Positions 9,801 to 17,549 are shown, counted from the stretch's first letter. The stretch: 64,000 nt of DNA from Roseovarius tolerans (GCF_900109855.1 NZ_FOBO01000001.1:248001-312000), one strand, 5' to 3'. Notes: generated from the letters alone by a model not told the origin. Numbers and translations: made by a program.

Positions 9801-9857
9801 GCGAAGATCGTCGATCAAGTATTTTACGACAAGGATGGGGAGAAGCAGAATGTCTGA
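6849..9857 (+). CDS. soxA: Sarcosine oxidase subunit alpha
   Basis: 1002 residues, the full size of the family. The N-terminal half contains a ferredoxin-like region (FNGKRLKGHPGDTLASALLAN) and an NAD-binding Rossmann motif VLVVGGGVAGLQAALAAAEAG near residue 175. The C-terminal third is a GcvT/aminomethyltransferase-like folate-binding domain (from about residue 655, TRASLALLDAS). This domain passes the methyl-derived carbon to tetrahydrofolate. NAD+ is a non-catalytic cofactor in characterised enzymes. The last 8 bases overlap soxG. A 617-residue antisense frame is a shadow caused by codon bias. Confidence 0.97.
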   Translation: MSTRLAKTGRLVDHSRAIEFTFNGKRLKGHPGDTLASALLANDQMLVGRSFKYHRPRGIVASGAEEPNALVGLGEGTRFEPNQRVTTTELFDGLTCISQNHWPSLDFDIGAVNTHLSRFLPAGFYYKMFIHPRPFWKHVYEPFIRQSAGLGKASNPGDPDRYEHFYYFCDVLVVGGGVAGLQAALAAAEAGSKVMLIEQTAHWGGRSPVDGGEVDGQPVAEWVDATIAKLQGMPNVTLRNRCMGAGVYDQGYALGYERVADHTPGSDAPRHRLWRIRAGQIVTATGAIERPLSFAGNDVPGVMLASAIRDYAVDFGVSIGDRTVVVTNNDDAYRTAITLKQLGLEIPVILDARQSGGGALADEARALGIRVENGKGIAKVKGGKRVTGVAICAQAGEGAVLEEIACDAVAMSGGWSPVVHLWSHCGGKLIWDEASAHFRPDPDQPPKGAKGEGFVIPAGAANGAGDLASVVSDAHAAGQAAAKAMGHKPKGKAPKASTSEEAPMQPVWLMPQGAGIKLRMKSWLDYQNDVKVSDVQLAAREGYESVEHAKRYTTLGMATDQGKLSNINGLAILSDALNQPIPQTGTTTFRPPYTPISLSSIAGEAKGEIFQPIRKTPMHGWHEANGADFEPVGQWRRPYCFPKGEEGRHEAVNREIKQTRASLALLDASTLGKIIVKGPDAGRFMDVLYTNMMSTLKPGRCRYGLMCNENGFLMDDGVVARLDEETFLVHTTTGGAESIHGHMEDWLQCEWWDWKVYTANVTEQYAQVGVAGPNSRKVIEKLTEDDISADALTFMGWTEITVAGIPARVFRISFAGELSFELSVPASHGRALWDALLEAGEEYGVMPYGTEAMHVMRAEKGFIMIGDETDGTVIPQDLNMDWAISKKKDDYLGKRAQEREHMADPNRWKLVGLETLEGEVLPDGAYATAPGTNANGQRNTQGRVTSTYHSPTLGRGIAMGLVHHGPDRMGEVLEFPKVDGGIVKAKIVDQVFYDKDGEKQNV

Positions 9858-10419
9858 GGCCATAACCCCCCTGAACGGGGCCCGCTTCGAGGGGCTCGCC
9901 ACGATTGAGGACGCGGGCCTGACCGGTATGATCACCCTGCGTGGCGATCTGTCGTCGAAAGAGGTGAAGGCGGCGGTTCAAAACGCCGTCGGCCTCGACA
10001 TTCCCGCGCAGCGTCAGGCGCTGAGCGGGCAGGGAACCGCCGTGCTGTGGATGTCGCCGGACGAGCTCTTGCTGATGTGCCCTTATGCCGAGGTGGCGCA
10101 GATCATCGCGGCGCTGGAAGGGGCCCTCAAGGGTCAGCATTTCCTAGTCGCCAACGTGTCGGACGCGCGCACCTTCTTGCACGTTTCGGGGCCGGGTGCG
10201 CGCGAAACCGTCGCCAAGCTCTGCCCGGTGGACCTGTCGGAGGCCGCCTTTACCCCCGGCATGTTCCGACGCACCCGCATGGCGCAGGTGCCCGCCGCGT
10301 TCTGGCTGGATGAGGCGGGCACGTTCCACCTGATCTGCTTCCGCTCGGTGGCGGATTATGCCTTCAACCTGTTGAAAACCTCAGCACTTCCTGGGGGGGG
10401 TGTGGGGGTTTACGGCTGA
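9850..10419 (+). CDS. soxG: Sarcosine oxidase subunit gamma
   Basis: About 189 residues starting at ATG 9850 (MSEAITPLNGARFEGL), which overlaps the soxA stop by eight bases. A longer upstream frame would lie inside soxA and is rejected. The protein resembles the folate-binding domain of GcvT without its catalytic centre, as expected for the gamma subunit; AFTPGMFRRTRMAQVPAAFW is the conserved core. It closes the soxBDAG operon. The formyl-THF deformylase and folD genes often linked to sox operons are not adjacent here. Confidence 0.93.
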   Translation: MSEAITPLNGARFEGLATIEDAGLTGMITLRGDLSSKEVKAAVQNAVGLDIPAQRQALSGQGTAVLWMSPDELLLMCPYAEVAQIIAALEGALKGQHFLVANVSDARTFLHVSGPGARETVAKLCPVDLSEAAFTPGMFRRTRMAQVPAAFWLDEAGTFHLICFRSVADYAFNLLKTSALPGGGVGVYG

Positions 10420-10459
10420 GCCCCGCCAATCCCGACGGAAAAACTCTGCCCCAACAGGG

Positions 10460-10489
10460 TTGACCTTTGCCTGATCCGCCCACCATGTA
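10460..10489 (+). promoter_or_regulatory. Predicted promoter of superoxide dismutase gene
   Basis: TTGACC (10460-10465) and CATGTA (10484-10489) are separated by 18 bases, about 40 bases before the sod ATG, in the 111-base gap after soxG. A reasonable housekeeping-sigma promoter by eye; not tested. Confidence 0.5.
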
Positions 10490-10530
10490 AGGGCATCGGA
10501 TTTCAACACCAACGAACAGGGGGCATACCC

Positions 10531-11130
10531 ATGGCTTTCGAACTTCCCGACCTTCCGTATTCGCACGATGCGCTCGCCGATCACGGCATGAGCCGCGAGA
10601 CGCTGGAATATCACCACGACATCCACCACAAGGCCTATGTCGACAACGGCAACAAGGCCGTCGCCGGCACCGAGTGGGAAGGCAAATCGGTCGAAGAGAT
10701 CATCAAGGGCACTTATGACCCCAAGGCTGTCGCGCAGTCGGGCATCTTCAACAACGCCTCGCAATACTGGAACCACAACCAGTTCTGGGAGATGATGGCC
10801 CCCGGCGGCACCGGCATGCCCGGCGAGCTTGAAAAGGCGATCACCGATAGCTTTGGCTCGCTCGACAAGTTCAAGGAAGATTTCGCCGCCGCAGGGGCCG
10901 GTCAGTTCGGCTCCGGCTGGGCGTGGCTTGTGAAAGACACCGATGGCAGCCTCAAGGTGACCAAGACCGAGAACGGCGTCAACCCGCTCTGCTTTGGCCA
11001 GACAGCGCTTCTGGGCTGTGACGTGTGGGAGCATTCCTACTACATCGACTTCCGCAACAAGCGTCCGGCCTATCTCCAGAACTTCCTCGACAACCTGGTG
11101 AACTGGGAAAACGTCGCATCGCGCATGTGA
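10531..11130 (+). CDS. sodB: Superoxide dismutase [Fe/Mn]
   Basis: 199 residues with all four metal ligands in their usual contexts: His in LEYHHDIHHKAY (H28), His in YWNHNQFW, and Asp/His in CDVWEHSYYIDF. The AAGAGQFGSGWAWLV segment is conserved in the Fe/Mn family. The enzyme converts superoxide to peroxide in the cytoplasm. Whether iron or manganese is used cannot be decided from sequence here. It lies directly after the peroxide-forming sarcosine oxidase genes but has its own promoter-like sequence and a strong terminator, so it is a monocistronic unit. Confidence 0.96.
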   Translation: MAFELPDLPYSHDALADHGMSRETLEYHHDIHHKAYVDNGNKAVAGTEWEGKSVEEIIKGTYDPKAVAQSGIFNNASQYWNHNQFWEMMAPGGTGMPGELEKAITDSFGSLDKFKEDFAAAGAGQFGSGWAWLVKDTDGSLKVTKTENGVNPLCFGQTALLGCDVWEHSYYIDFRNKRPAYLQNFLDNLVNWENVASRM

Positions 11131-11153
11131 TCCCGGGCCTGACCCGATCGCAG

Positions 11154-11182
11154 AAGGCCCGCCAAATTGGCGGGCCTTTTTT
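11154..11182 (+). terminator. Rho-independent terminator after sodB
   Basis: AAGGCCCGCCAA and TTGGCGGGCCTT form a GC-rich hairpin immediately followed by a T-run (to 11182). It starts 24 bases after the stop codon. Confidence 0.9.
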
Positions 11183-11228
11183 GTTGCGTGTCACTGAGTA
11201 GATCTTTGATCCGACGTGGTTTTCTGAC

Positions 11229-11253
11229 GGAACCTTGAGCCCTTCCAAACGTT
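11229..11253 (+). promoter_or_regulatory. Candidate general-stress (EcfG-type) promoter
   Basis: GGAAC (11229-11233), 16 bases, then CGTT (11250-11253) matches the alphaproteobacterial general stress response consensus GGAAC-N16/17-CGTT exactly. It lies 34 bases before the 11288 start codon. No sigma factor gene is present in the window, so the assignment rests on the motif and position. Confidence 0.55.
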
Positions 11254-11287
11254 TTTCTTATGAAGCCAAGTACAAAGGAGGTGCCCT

Positions 11288-11518
11288 ATGGCCGAGCGTG
11301 TGAAATCAAAGGATGGCAGCCGGGAGACCGAAGAAATCCTCGGCGAAAAACCTGAGAACTTGCGAAAGGCACCCTCTGTCGCGGGCCGCACAGGGGGCGA
11401 GATTGCCCGCAAGGTCGGCACCCGCGATGAGAAGAAGCGCCATGACGAGACATCAGCTGGGACGACGCGTGGCACGGCGCAGGATCAGGACGAGAGCGGT
11501 GACAAGGAGAAGATGTAA
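11288..11518 (+). CDS. Small hydrophilic protein, unknown function
   Basis: 76 residues, almost entirely charged and polar (rich in Lys, Glu, Asp, Arg, Gly, Thr), with no hydrophobic segment and probably disordered. A very strong ribosome site AAAGGAGGTG (11275-11284) precedes ATG 11288. Its stop codon shares one base with the next start (TAATG), so it is coupled to the host-attachment family gene. The upstream GGAAC-N16-CGTT motif suggests stress-induced expression. I do not recognise a family; composition resembles small stress-induced hydrophilic proteins. Confidence 0.72.
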   Translation: MAERVKSKDGSRETEEILGEKPENLRKAPSVAGRTGGEIARKVGTRDEKKRHDETSAGTTRGTAQDQDESGDKEKM

Positions 11519-11976
11519 TGGCGGTTCTGACCAATGGTACATGGGTGTTGATCGCGGACGGGGAAAAAGCGCTGTTCCTGCGCAACTCTCTTGATGCGAG
11601 CTCGCCCGCGCTTGACGTCGTGCGCAAGGACGAGCAGGAAAACCCGTCGGATTACGATCAATCCGCCAATCGTCCAGGGCGCAAGCGCGATACCGGGGTT
11701 GGGCAGAGTTCGGCCATGGATGACACCGATTGGCATGAACTGGCCAAGGAACGCTTTGCGCATGAATTGGGTGACATTCTGTACAAGTACGCGCATCGCG
11801 GCGCGTTCGAACGGATCATTCTGGTCGCCACGCCGCCTGTTCTGGGTGACCTGCGGCAGGCGCTGCACAAGGAGGTTCAGGCCAAGGTGGTGGCAGAGAT
11901 TCCCAAGGACCTCACCCACCACCCGCTCGACAAGATCGAGACCATGCTGAAGACGGAGCTCGACCCCAAGCTCTGA
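11518..11976 (+). CDS. Host attachment family protein (Host_attach domain)
   Basis: 152 residues beginning TWVLIADGEKALFLRN, the usual N-terminus of the Pfam Host_attach family, followed by HELAKERFAHELGDILYKYAHRGAFERIILVATPPVLGDLRQAL, its conserved core. The family was named from a plant-attachment phenotype in Agrobacterium, but its fold resembles peptide-release-factor/eRF1-like domains and the molecular role is open. Second gene of the putative stress operon, with the ribosome site AAGGAGAAG inside the end of the first gene. Confidence 0.88.
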   Translation: MAVLTNGTWVLIADGEKALFLRNSLDASSPALDVVRKDEQENPSDYDQSANRPGRKRDTGVGQSSAMDDTDWHELAKERFAHELGDILYKYAHRGAFERIILVATPPVLGDLRQALHKEVQAKVVAEIPKDLTHHPLDKIETMLKTELDPKL

Positions 11977-12103
11977 GCCTTTGGCGCGCCGTTCCGTTGC
12001 ATGACACGTGCGTGGAAACTGCATCGGTTCGGCGCTTTCGCCTTGCCCCTGCCGTCTGCTTACGGCAGCACGGAGGCAGGGCGAACCACAGGGCGGTATT
12101 ATC

Positions 12104-13000
12104 ATGCGGGAGGCGACCAAAGGGATTATCGCGATGGTCGCAACCTGCACGGTCTGGGGCCTGTCGGGCATTTACTACAAGCTGCTGGATCATATCCCGC
12201 CCATCGAAATCCTCGCGCATCGCACGCTGTGGTCTTGCGTGTTCTTCGCCTTCGTTCTGCTGGTCCAAGGGCGAATTTCAGTTCTGGGTCAGGCGCTTGC
12301 GGGTCGAAAGTCGATTCTTCTGATCGGTTTTGCGGCGCTGATGATTTCGACCAACTGGTTCGTTTTCATCACCTCGATTCAGATCGGGCGCGCGATGGAG
12401 GCCTCACTGGGCTATTACATTTTCCCCTTGGTGGCGGTGCTTCTGGGCGCTATTGCCTTTCGTGAACGTCTTGGAAAGGCGCAGCTTTTCGCCGTGGCGC
12501 TTGCGCTCTGTGCGGTCGTGACCCTGACGTGGGGCCTTGGCGTTCCGCCCTGGATCGCGCTGATCCTCGCCACGAGCTTCGGCCTCTATGGCCTTGTGAA
12601 AAAGGGGCTTTCGGTCGGTCCCGTGGTGTCGGTCACGGCCGAGGTTCTGCTGCTTTCACCGATTGCGCTGACGGTGTTGTGGTATTTTCATTCGGATGGG
12701 CATGGGGCATTCGGTGTCAACTGGCGTGACAGCCTGCTCCTGATGTTTTCCGGCATCCTCACCGGCACGCCGCTGATCATGTTCAGCTATGCCACCAAGC
12801 GCGTCACGCTGGCCACCGTCGGGCTGGTGCAATATCTGAACCCGACGCTGCAATTCTTTGTCGCAACGCTGATTTTCCAAGAGGCGTTCAGCTTCTGGCA
12901 CGCCGTGGCCTTCGCGATGATCTGGACCGCGCTCGCGATCTATACGACCGCGAGCCTGCGTCAGGACAGGGCGGCGCGCAGGGCGATCCTCAAATCCTGA
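12104..13000 (+). CDS. rarD: RarD-type EamA/DMT family permease
   Basis: About 298 residues with ten predicted hydrophobic segments in two EamA repeats. GLSGIYYKLLDHIPPIEILAHRTLWS near the start is the RarD hallmark. RarD proteins are inner-membrane drug/metabolite transporters; the substrate is unknown (a chloramphenicol link exists in Pseudomonas). I used ATG 12104, where the protein begins MREATKGIIAMVA, instead of the longer frame from 12008. Its last 40 bases overlap the 3' end of the convergent LOG-family gene. Confidence 0.9.
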   Translation: MREATKGIIAMVATCTVWGLSGIYYKLLDHIPPIEILAHRTLWSCVFFAFVLLVQGRISVLGQALAGRKSILLIGFAALMISTNWFVFITSIQIGRAMEASLGYYIFPLVAVLLGAIAFRERLGKAQLFAVALALCAVVTLTWGLGVPPWIALILATSFGLYGLVKKGLSVGPVVSVTAEVLLLSPIALTVLWYFHSDGHGAFGVNWRDSLLLMFSGILTGTPLIMFSYATKRVTLATVGLVQYLNPTLQFFVATLIFQEAFSFWHAVAFAMIWTALAIYTTASLRQDRAARRAILKS

Positions 13001-13512
13001 ACCGATTCAACAGGTTGCACAAAGCCCCTTAGGCTGTCTGCGGCGAAATCCTCGGCGATGACGTGATCCAGGATTTGCATGAGAGGGGTCCAGTACGAGT
13101 CTGTATTCAATAAATAAATCGGCTTTTCATGCAGGCCGAGCTGACGCCATGTCAGGACCTCGAAAAACTCGTCCAGCGATCCCGCGCCGCCGGGCAGGAC
13201 AACGATGGCGTCGGAATTCATGAACATCACCTTTTTGCGTTCATGCATGGTTTCGGTCACGACATATTGCGTCAGGTCGCGCTTGCCGACCTCCAGACGC
13301 ACGAGATGCGCGGGGATCACGCCGAAGGTCTTGCCGCCCGCCTGTTGCGCCGCCCGCGCCGTGGCGCCCATGAGGCCGATATCCCCCGCGCCGTAAACCA
13401 ACCGCCAGCTGTTCTCGGCCAGCATCTTGCCGGTGTCGGTCGCGGCCTGCATATATGTGGGGCGCTTGCCCGGACGTGCGCCGCAAAAGACACAGACGGA
13501 TCGTTCTGACAT
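12961..13512 (-). CDS. LOG family protein (TIGR00730; cytokinin riboside 5'-monophosphate phosphoribohydrolase-like)
   Basis: 183 residues. N-terminal SVCVFCGARPG, central LVYGAGDIGLMGATARAA and the catalytic PGGAGSLDEFFEVLTWRQLG (the PGGxGTxxE motif with Ser for Thr) define the LOG family. Characterised members hydrolyse the N-glycosidic bond of nucleoside monophosphates, either cytokinin precursors or AMP. The bacterial role here is likely nucleotide turnover; hormone synthesis is not implied. It is transcribed towards rarD, with overlapping 3' ends. Confidence 0.92.
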   Translation of the reverse strand: MSERSVCVFCGARPGKRPTYMQAATDTGKMLAENSWRLVYGAGDIGLMGATARAAQQAGGKTFGVIPAHLVRLEVGKRDLTQYVVTETMHERKKVMFMNSDAIVVLPGGAGSLDEFFEVLTWRQLGLHEKPIYLLNTDSYWTPLMQILDHVIAEDFAADSLRGFVQPVESVQDLRIALRAALS

Positions 13513-13614
13513 GGGATCACTCCGGGCTGAAACGGGTTGCTTTGACCCGTGATAGCCTTGTTGCTATGCTCCGACAACCGGGCGCGGTGCCACGGCAGGG
13601 GATGTTGAAAAAAG

Positions 13615-14856
13615 ATGAGGAAATTCGCCGGTTTAGGGGCTGGGCCTGCTGCGGGTGCCGTTGCTCTGGCGGTGGCGGCCCTGGTCGCCGCGGGGATCTA
13701 TATCTATCGCGGCGATACGCCGGGCGCAGAGGTGACACAGTCGACCGACCCGGCAGCCGAAGCGGAGCCAGCATCCGAGCCCATCAACGCGCCACCCACC
13801 CAAGAGGCGCAGGCGGAGCCCGACACGCCCGATATGCCCGCACCGCCGGCCATCGACACGTTTCGGCTGGAGCCGGACGGACAGATGGTGGTCGCCGGTC
13901 GTGCCGCCCCCGGCTGGGACGTCTCGATCCTGATCGACGACGAGGACATCGGTATCGCGGCTCCGGACGGGGCCGGAAAATTCGTTCAGTTTCTTGATGT
14001 TCCGAGGAGTTCGCAACCTCGGGTCCTGACGTTGCGCATGCGCTCTGCGACGGATGGCACGGAGGTCCGGTCAACCGACGAAATTCTGATCGCGCCGAGG
14101 CCGGAACCCGAGATATCTGCGCCCGAAGTGACCGATGCCGCCGTATCTGACGTGACAGATGCCGCAGCGTCAGAGGGCGCCCGGCCCGCCACGGTTGAGG
14201 AGGTCGAGACGATAGCCGCGCCCGATGCCGCACCCGCAGACGCGCCTGTCGTAGCCGCTGCGGAGCAAAGGGCCGCCGCGCCGGATGTCACGACACCGCC
14301 TGAGCCGCAGCAACCCACGGTGTTGCTCTCCAATGAAAGCGGTGTGCGGGTCCTGCAATCCCCGCAGGAGCGCACGCCGGAGGTCATGTCCTCGGTCGCG
14401 CTGGATGCGATCACCTATTCCGAAGCGGGAGAGGTGCAGCTGTCAGGGCGCGGCCGTGGCGAAGGGTTTGTCAGGATTTACCTGGATAACCAGCCGATTA
14501 CGACCTCGCGAATCGAGGAGGATGGCGGATGGCAAAGCGCGCTGCCGGATGTGGATACGGGCGTCTACACGCTGCGCGTGGACGAGGTCAGCAAGGCGGG
14601 CGAGGTCACGTCGCGCGTCGAAACCCCGTTCAAACGCGAAGATGAGGTCATTCTCGCCACCCGCGACCCTAACCCCAACCCCGATGCGCCGCGTCTCGAT
14701 GTCGTCACGGTGCAGCCCGGCTCGACCCTGTGGGCGATTTCGCGCGAGACATATGGCGAGGGCATTCTCTATGTGCGGGTGTTCGAGGCCAATCGTGACC
14801 GTATTCGTGACCCCGATCTGATTTATCCGGGGCAGGTGTTCGAACTGCCCGAATGA
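13615..14856 (+). CDS. LysM domain protein with N-terminal membrane anchor
   Basis: 413 residues. A hydrophobic segment (GAVALAVAALVAAGIYIY, about residues 14-31) anchors the protein; a Pro/Glu/Ala-rich linker follows. Two Big-like beta segments (FRLEPDGQMVVAGRAAPGWDV; ITYSEAGEVQLSGRGRGEGF) precede a C-terminal LysM domain (DVVTVQPGSTLWAISRETYGEG ... IYPGQVFELPE, last 50 residues). It should bind peptidoglycan from the periplasmic side. The start ATGAGG follows directly on an AAAAAG purine stretch. Function beyond wall binding is not known. Confidence 0.85.
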   Translation: MRKFAGLGAGPAAGAVALAVAALVAAGIYIYRGDTPGAEVTQSTDPAAEAEPASEPINAPPTQEAQAEPDTPDMPAPPAIDTFRLEPDGQMVVAGRAAPGWDVSILIDDEDIGIAAPDGAGKFVQFLDVPRSSQPRVLTLRMRSATDGTEVRSTDEILIAPRPEPEISAPEVTDAAVSDVTDAAASEGARPATVEEVETIAAPDAAPADAPVVAAAEQRAAAPDVTTPPEPQQPTVLLSNESGVRVLQSPQERTPEVMSSVALDAITYSEAGEVQLSGRGRGEGFVRIYLDNQPITTSRIEEDGGWQSALPDVDTGVYTLRVDEVSKAGEVTSRVETPFKREDEVILATRDPNPNPDAPRLDVVTVQPGSTLWAISRETYGEGILYVRVFEANRDRIRDPDLIYPGQVFELPE

Positions 14857-14926
14857 GTGCGGGCTGGTCATTGGAGGGCCAGGGACCTATCTGTGCCCCT
14901 CGATCCGATGAAAGGCCCCAATCCCC

Positions 14927-16747
14927 ATGCGCACATCTCGCGTGACATCCTCCGAGGCGTCGAGCAGCGGCTGGATCACCATCCGGCGCGTCGCGCCCTA
15001 CCTGTGGCCCGAGGGGCAGCCCTGGGTCAAACGGCGGGTGGTGATCGCGCTGCTGCTGCTGGTCGCGGCCAAGCTGGTCTCGGTCGGCACGCCGTTCTTT
15101 TACAAGGCGGCCGTTGACGCGCTCGCGGGCGAGGGTCAGGAGGCGGCGTGGATGCTGGGCGCGGGGGCTGTCGGGCTGACCGTCGCCTATGGCTTGGCGC
15201 GGCTGATGAATGTGGGTTTTCAGCAATTGCGCGACGCGGTCTTTGCACGGGTGGCGCAGCGTGCGTTGCGGGCGCTCGCCTTGCAGACGTTCCAGCATAT
15301 CCATGCTATGTCGATGCGGTACCACATCACGCGCAAGACCGGCGGGCTGAGCCGGATCATCGAGCGCGGGGTCAAGGGCGTCGACTTTCTGCTGCGATTC
15401 CTGCTCTTTTCGATCGCACCGCTGGTGCTGGAACTGTTGCTGGTCGGGATCATCCTCTGGACGCTGTTCGACATCTGGTATCTGGTCGTGGTGGCGGCTG
15501 TCATCGCCGCCTACACGGCCTTTACCTTCAAGGTGACCGAGTGGCGCGTGCGGCTGCGGCGCGAGATGAACGATCAGGACACCGACGCCAATCAAAAGGC
15601 GATCGACAGCCTGCTGAATTACGAGACGGTCAAGTATTTCGGGGCCGAGGCGCGCGAGGCGGATCGCTATGACGCGGCGATGGCGGGCTATGAGCGCGCC
15701 GCGCTGCAGACGGCGCAGTCACTGGCCTTTCTGAATTTCGGACAATCCTTGCTGATCACCGGCGGGCTGATCATCGTCATGGTGATGGCGGCCATGGGCG
15801 TTCAGGACGGCAGCATGACGGTGGGCGATTTCGTCATGGTCAACGCCTACATGATCCAGATCACCATGCCGCTGAACTTTCTGGGCACGGTCTATCGCGA
15901 GATCAGGCAAGCCCTGGTCGATATGGGCGAAATGTTCGAAATGCTGGAGAAAAATCCCGACGTTGCCGAAAAACCGGATGCCCATGCGCTGGAAGTGAAA
16001 GGCGCGGCCATCACATTCGATGCGGTGGAATTCGGGTATGATCCGGCGCGCCCGATCCTCAAGGGGGTGTCGCTTGATGTCGGGCCCGGGCAGACACTGG
16101 CGGTGGTCGGTCCCTCCGGGTCGGGAAAGTCGACCATCGGGCGCCTGCTCTTTCGGTTCTACGATGTTCAGGCGGGGGCGGTGCGCATCGACGGGCAGGA
16201 TGTGCGCGACGTGACCCAGGACAGCCTGCACGCCACCATTGGCGTGGTGCCGCAGGATACCGTTCTGTTCAATGACACGATCGGCTATAATATCGCCTAT
16301 GGGCGCGACGGGGTCAGTCAGGATGAGATCGAAGAGGCCGCACGTGCGGCGCAGATTCATGACTTCATCGCGAGCCTGCCCGAAGGCTATGCGACGCAGG
16401 TGGGCGAGCGCGGGCTGAAGCTGTCGGGTGGCGAGAAACAGCGCGTCGGCATCGCGCGCACCCTGCTGAAAAACCCGCCGATCCTTCTGCTCGACGAGGC
16501 GACGAGCGCGCTCGATACGCAGACCGAAGGCGAGATTCAGGAGGCGCTCGCACGTGCAGCGGAGGGGCGCACCGTGATCATGATCGCGCACCGCCTGTCC
16601 ACGGTCGCCGGGGCCGACAGGATTGTCGTTCTGGATCAAGGGGTTGTCGTCGAAGACGGCACGCATGCGGACCTTCTGGCGCGGCAGGGCCGCTATGCCG
16701 CGCTCTGGCAGCGGCAGGCGTCGGGGCAGGACGAGGCGGCAGCGTGA
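14927..16747 (+). CDS. ABC exporter, ATM1/HMT1 (ABCB7-like) half-transporter
   Basis: 606 residues. An N-terminal six-helix membrane domain (from about residue 38) is followed by an ATPase domain with Walker A GPSGSGKST, signature LSGGEKQRVGIA, Walker B ILLLDEATSALD and the H-loop AHRLSTV. The motifs TPFFYKAAVDAL and NYETVKYFGAEAREADRYD place it in the ATM1-type group that exports glutathione-linked sulfur species or metal conjugates. ATG 14927 gives a 20-residue polar leader before the first helix; the exact start is uncertain. It is probably a homodimer in the inner membrane. Confidence 0.92.
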   Translation: MRTSRVTSSEASSSGWITIRRVAPYLWPEGQPWVKRRVVIALLLLVAAKLVSVGTPFFYKAAVDALAGEGQEAAWMLGAGAVGLTVAYGLARLMNVGFQQLRDAVFARVAQRALRALALQTFQHIHAMSMRYHITRKTGGLSRIIERGVKGVDFLLRFLLFSIAPLVLELLLVGIILWTLFDIWYLVVVAAVIAAYTAFTFKVTEWRVRLRREMNDQDTDANQKAIDSLLNYETVKYFGAEAREADRYDAAMAGYERAALQTAQSLAFLNFGQSLLITGGLIIVMVMAAMGVQDGSMTVGDFVMVNAYMIQITMPLNFLGTVYREIRQALVDMGEMFEMLEKNPDVAEKPDAHALEVKGAAITFDAVEFGYDPARPILKGVSLDVGPGQTLAVVGPSGSGKSTIGRLLFRFYDVQAGAVRIDGQDVRDVTQDSLHATIGVVPQDTVLFNDTIGYNIAYGRDGVSQDEIEEAARAAQIHDFIASLPEGYATQVGERGLKLSGGEKQRVGIARTLLKNPPILLLDEATSALDTQTEGEIQEALARAAEGRTVIMIAHRLSTVAGADRIVVLDQGVVVEDGTHADLLARQGRYAALWQRQASGQDEAAA

Positions 16748-16777
16748 AACCTGTCATGGCAAAGTTACGTTTGCCTC

Positions 16778-16841
16778 CTATATCGCTAGCTAGATATGCT
16801 GCGATATAGCAGGCTTGCCAGCCGCCGAACACGATATATAG
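16778..16841. repeat. AT-rich inverted/direct CGATATA repeats
   Basis: CTATATCGC (16778-16786) and GCGATATAG (16801-16809) form a perfect 9-bp inverted repeat. A third copy, CGATATA (16832-16838), lies 30 bases further on. The cluster is strikingly AT-rich in a GC-rich genome and sits 70-130 bases before the HNH gene, as operators do. Confidence 0.55.
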
Positions 16842-16911
16842 TGGCATAGAGGTGAGGGGAATTCCGCCTTGCCGCTTGGGAGCGTGGGCCGCAAGAAGGG
16901 CAGTTCAGACG

Positions 16912-17496
16912 ATGGACGGGGATTTCAGAACCGAATTTGTAAGAGAGCCTGCCGCGCTGCGGCATTTCCCGGCTCTGGTGCTCAACGCGGATTACCGGCC
17001 GCTGTCCTACTATCCGCTATCGCTCTGGACGTGGCAGGAGGCGGTCAAGGCGGCGTGGTCGGACCGGGTGGACATCGTGGCCGAATATGACCACTGGGTG
17101 CGCAGTCCGAGTACCGAGATACGGATACCCTCTGTCATCGTCCTCAGAGACTTTGTGAAACCTCAAAAGCGCGTGGCCTTCACGCGCTTTAATTTATTTC
17201 TGAGGGATGAATTCCGCTGTCAGTATTGCGGGGCCAAGGGTGATCTGACCTTTGATCACGTGGTGCCGCGCGCCCGTGGTGGTGTGACAAGCTGGGAGAA
17301 TGTCGTGGCCGCCTGCAGCCCGTGCAACCTGCGCAAGGGCTCTCGCAGCCTGCGGCAGGTCAACATGAGCCTGCGCAAGCCACCACGTCCGCCCGGGGCC
17401 GAGCAATTGCGCAACATGGGGCGCAAGTTTCCGCCCAACCACCTGCATGAAAGCTGGCTCGATTTCCTTTACTGGGATGCCGAGCTGGAGGCGTGA
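16912..17496 (+). CDS. HNH endonuclease family protein
   Basis: About 194 residues. The centre holds a zinc-type HNH motif: CQYCGAKGDLTFDHVVPRARGG, then W-E-N-V and ACSPCNLRKG. Before it lies ALVLNADYRPLSYYPLSLWTWQEAVKAAW, the N-terminal signature of a widespread chromosomal HNH family whose in vivo substrate is unknown. I used ATG 16912 (MDGDFRTEF); the longer frame to 16852 adds an unconserved leader. It is preceded by the AT-rich CGATATA repeats and followed by a strong bidirectional terminator. Confidence 0.88.
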   Translation: MDGDFRTEFVREPAALRHFPALVLNADYRPLSYYPLSLWTWQEAVKAAWSDRVDIVAEYDHWVRSPSTEIRIPSVIVLRDFVKPQKRVAFTRFNLFLRDEFRCQYCGAKGDLTFDHVVPRARGGVTSWENVVAACSPCNLRKGSRSLRQVNMSLRKPPRPPGAEQLRNMGRKFPPNHLHESWLDFLYWDAELEA

Positions 17497-17502
17497 GACA
17501 GT

Positions 17503-17530
17503 AAAAAGGCACCCTGTAGGGTGCCTTTTT
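17503..17530. terminator. Bidirectional intrinsic terminator
   Basis: AAAAAGGCACCCT (17503-17515) and AGGGTGCCTTTTT (17518-17530) form a hairpin with A-run and T-run on either side. It lies between the convergent HNH (plus) and bactofilin (minus) genes and can stop both. Confidence 0.92.
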
Positions 17531-17549
17531 GCAAACGATGTGACCGGGG

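Noticed and set aside
8082-9935. 617-residue antisense frame over soxA
   Set aside because: Fully inside a canonical sarcosine oxidase gene; no family features.
11208-11240. TGATCC element as an ECF11/RpoE (ChrR) promoter
   Set aside because: No TAAGA-like -10 element at the required distance; the GGAAC-N16-CGTT match next to it is better.
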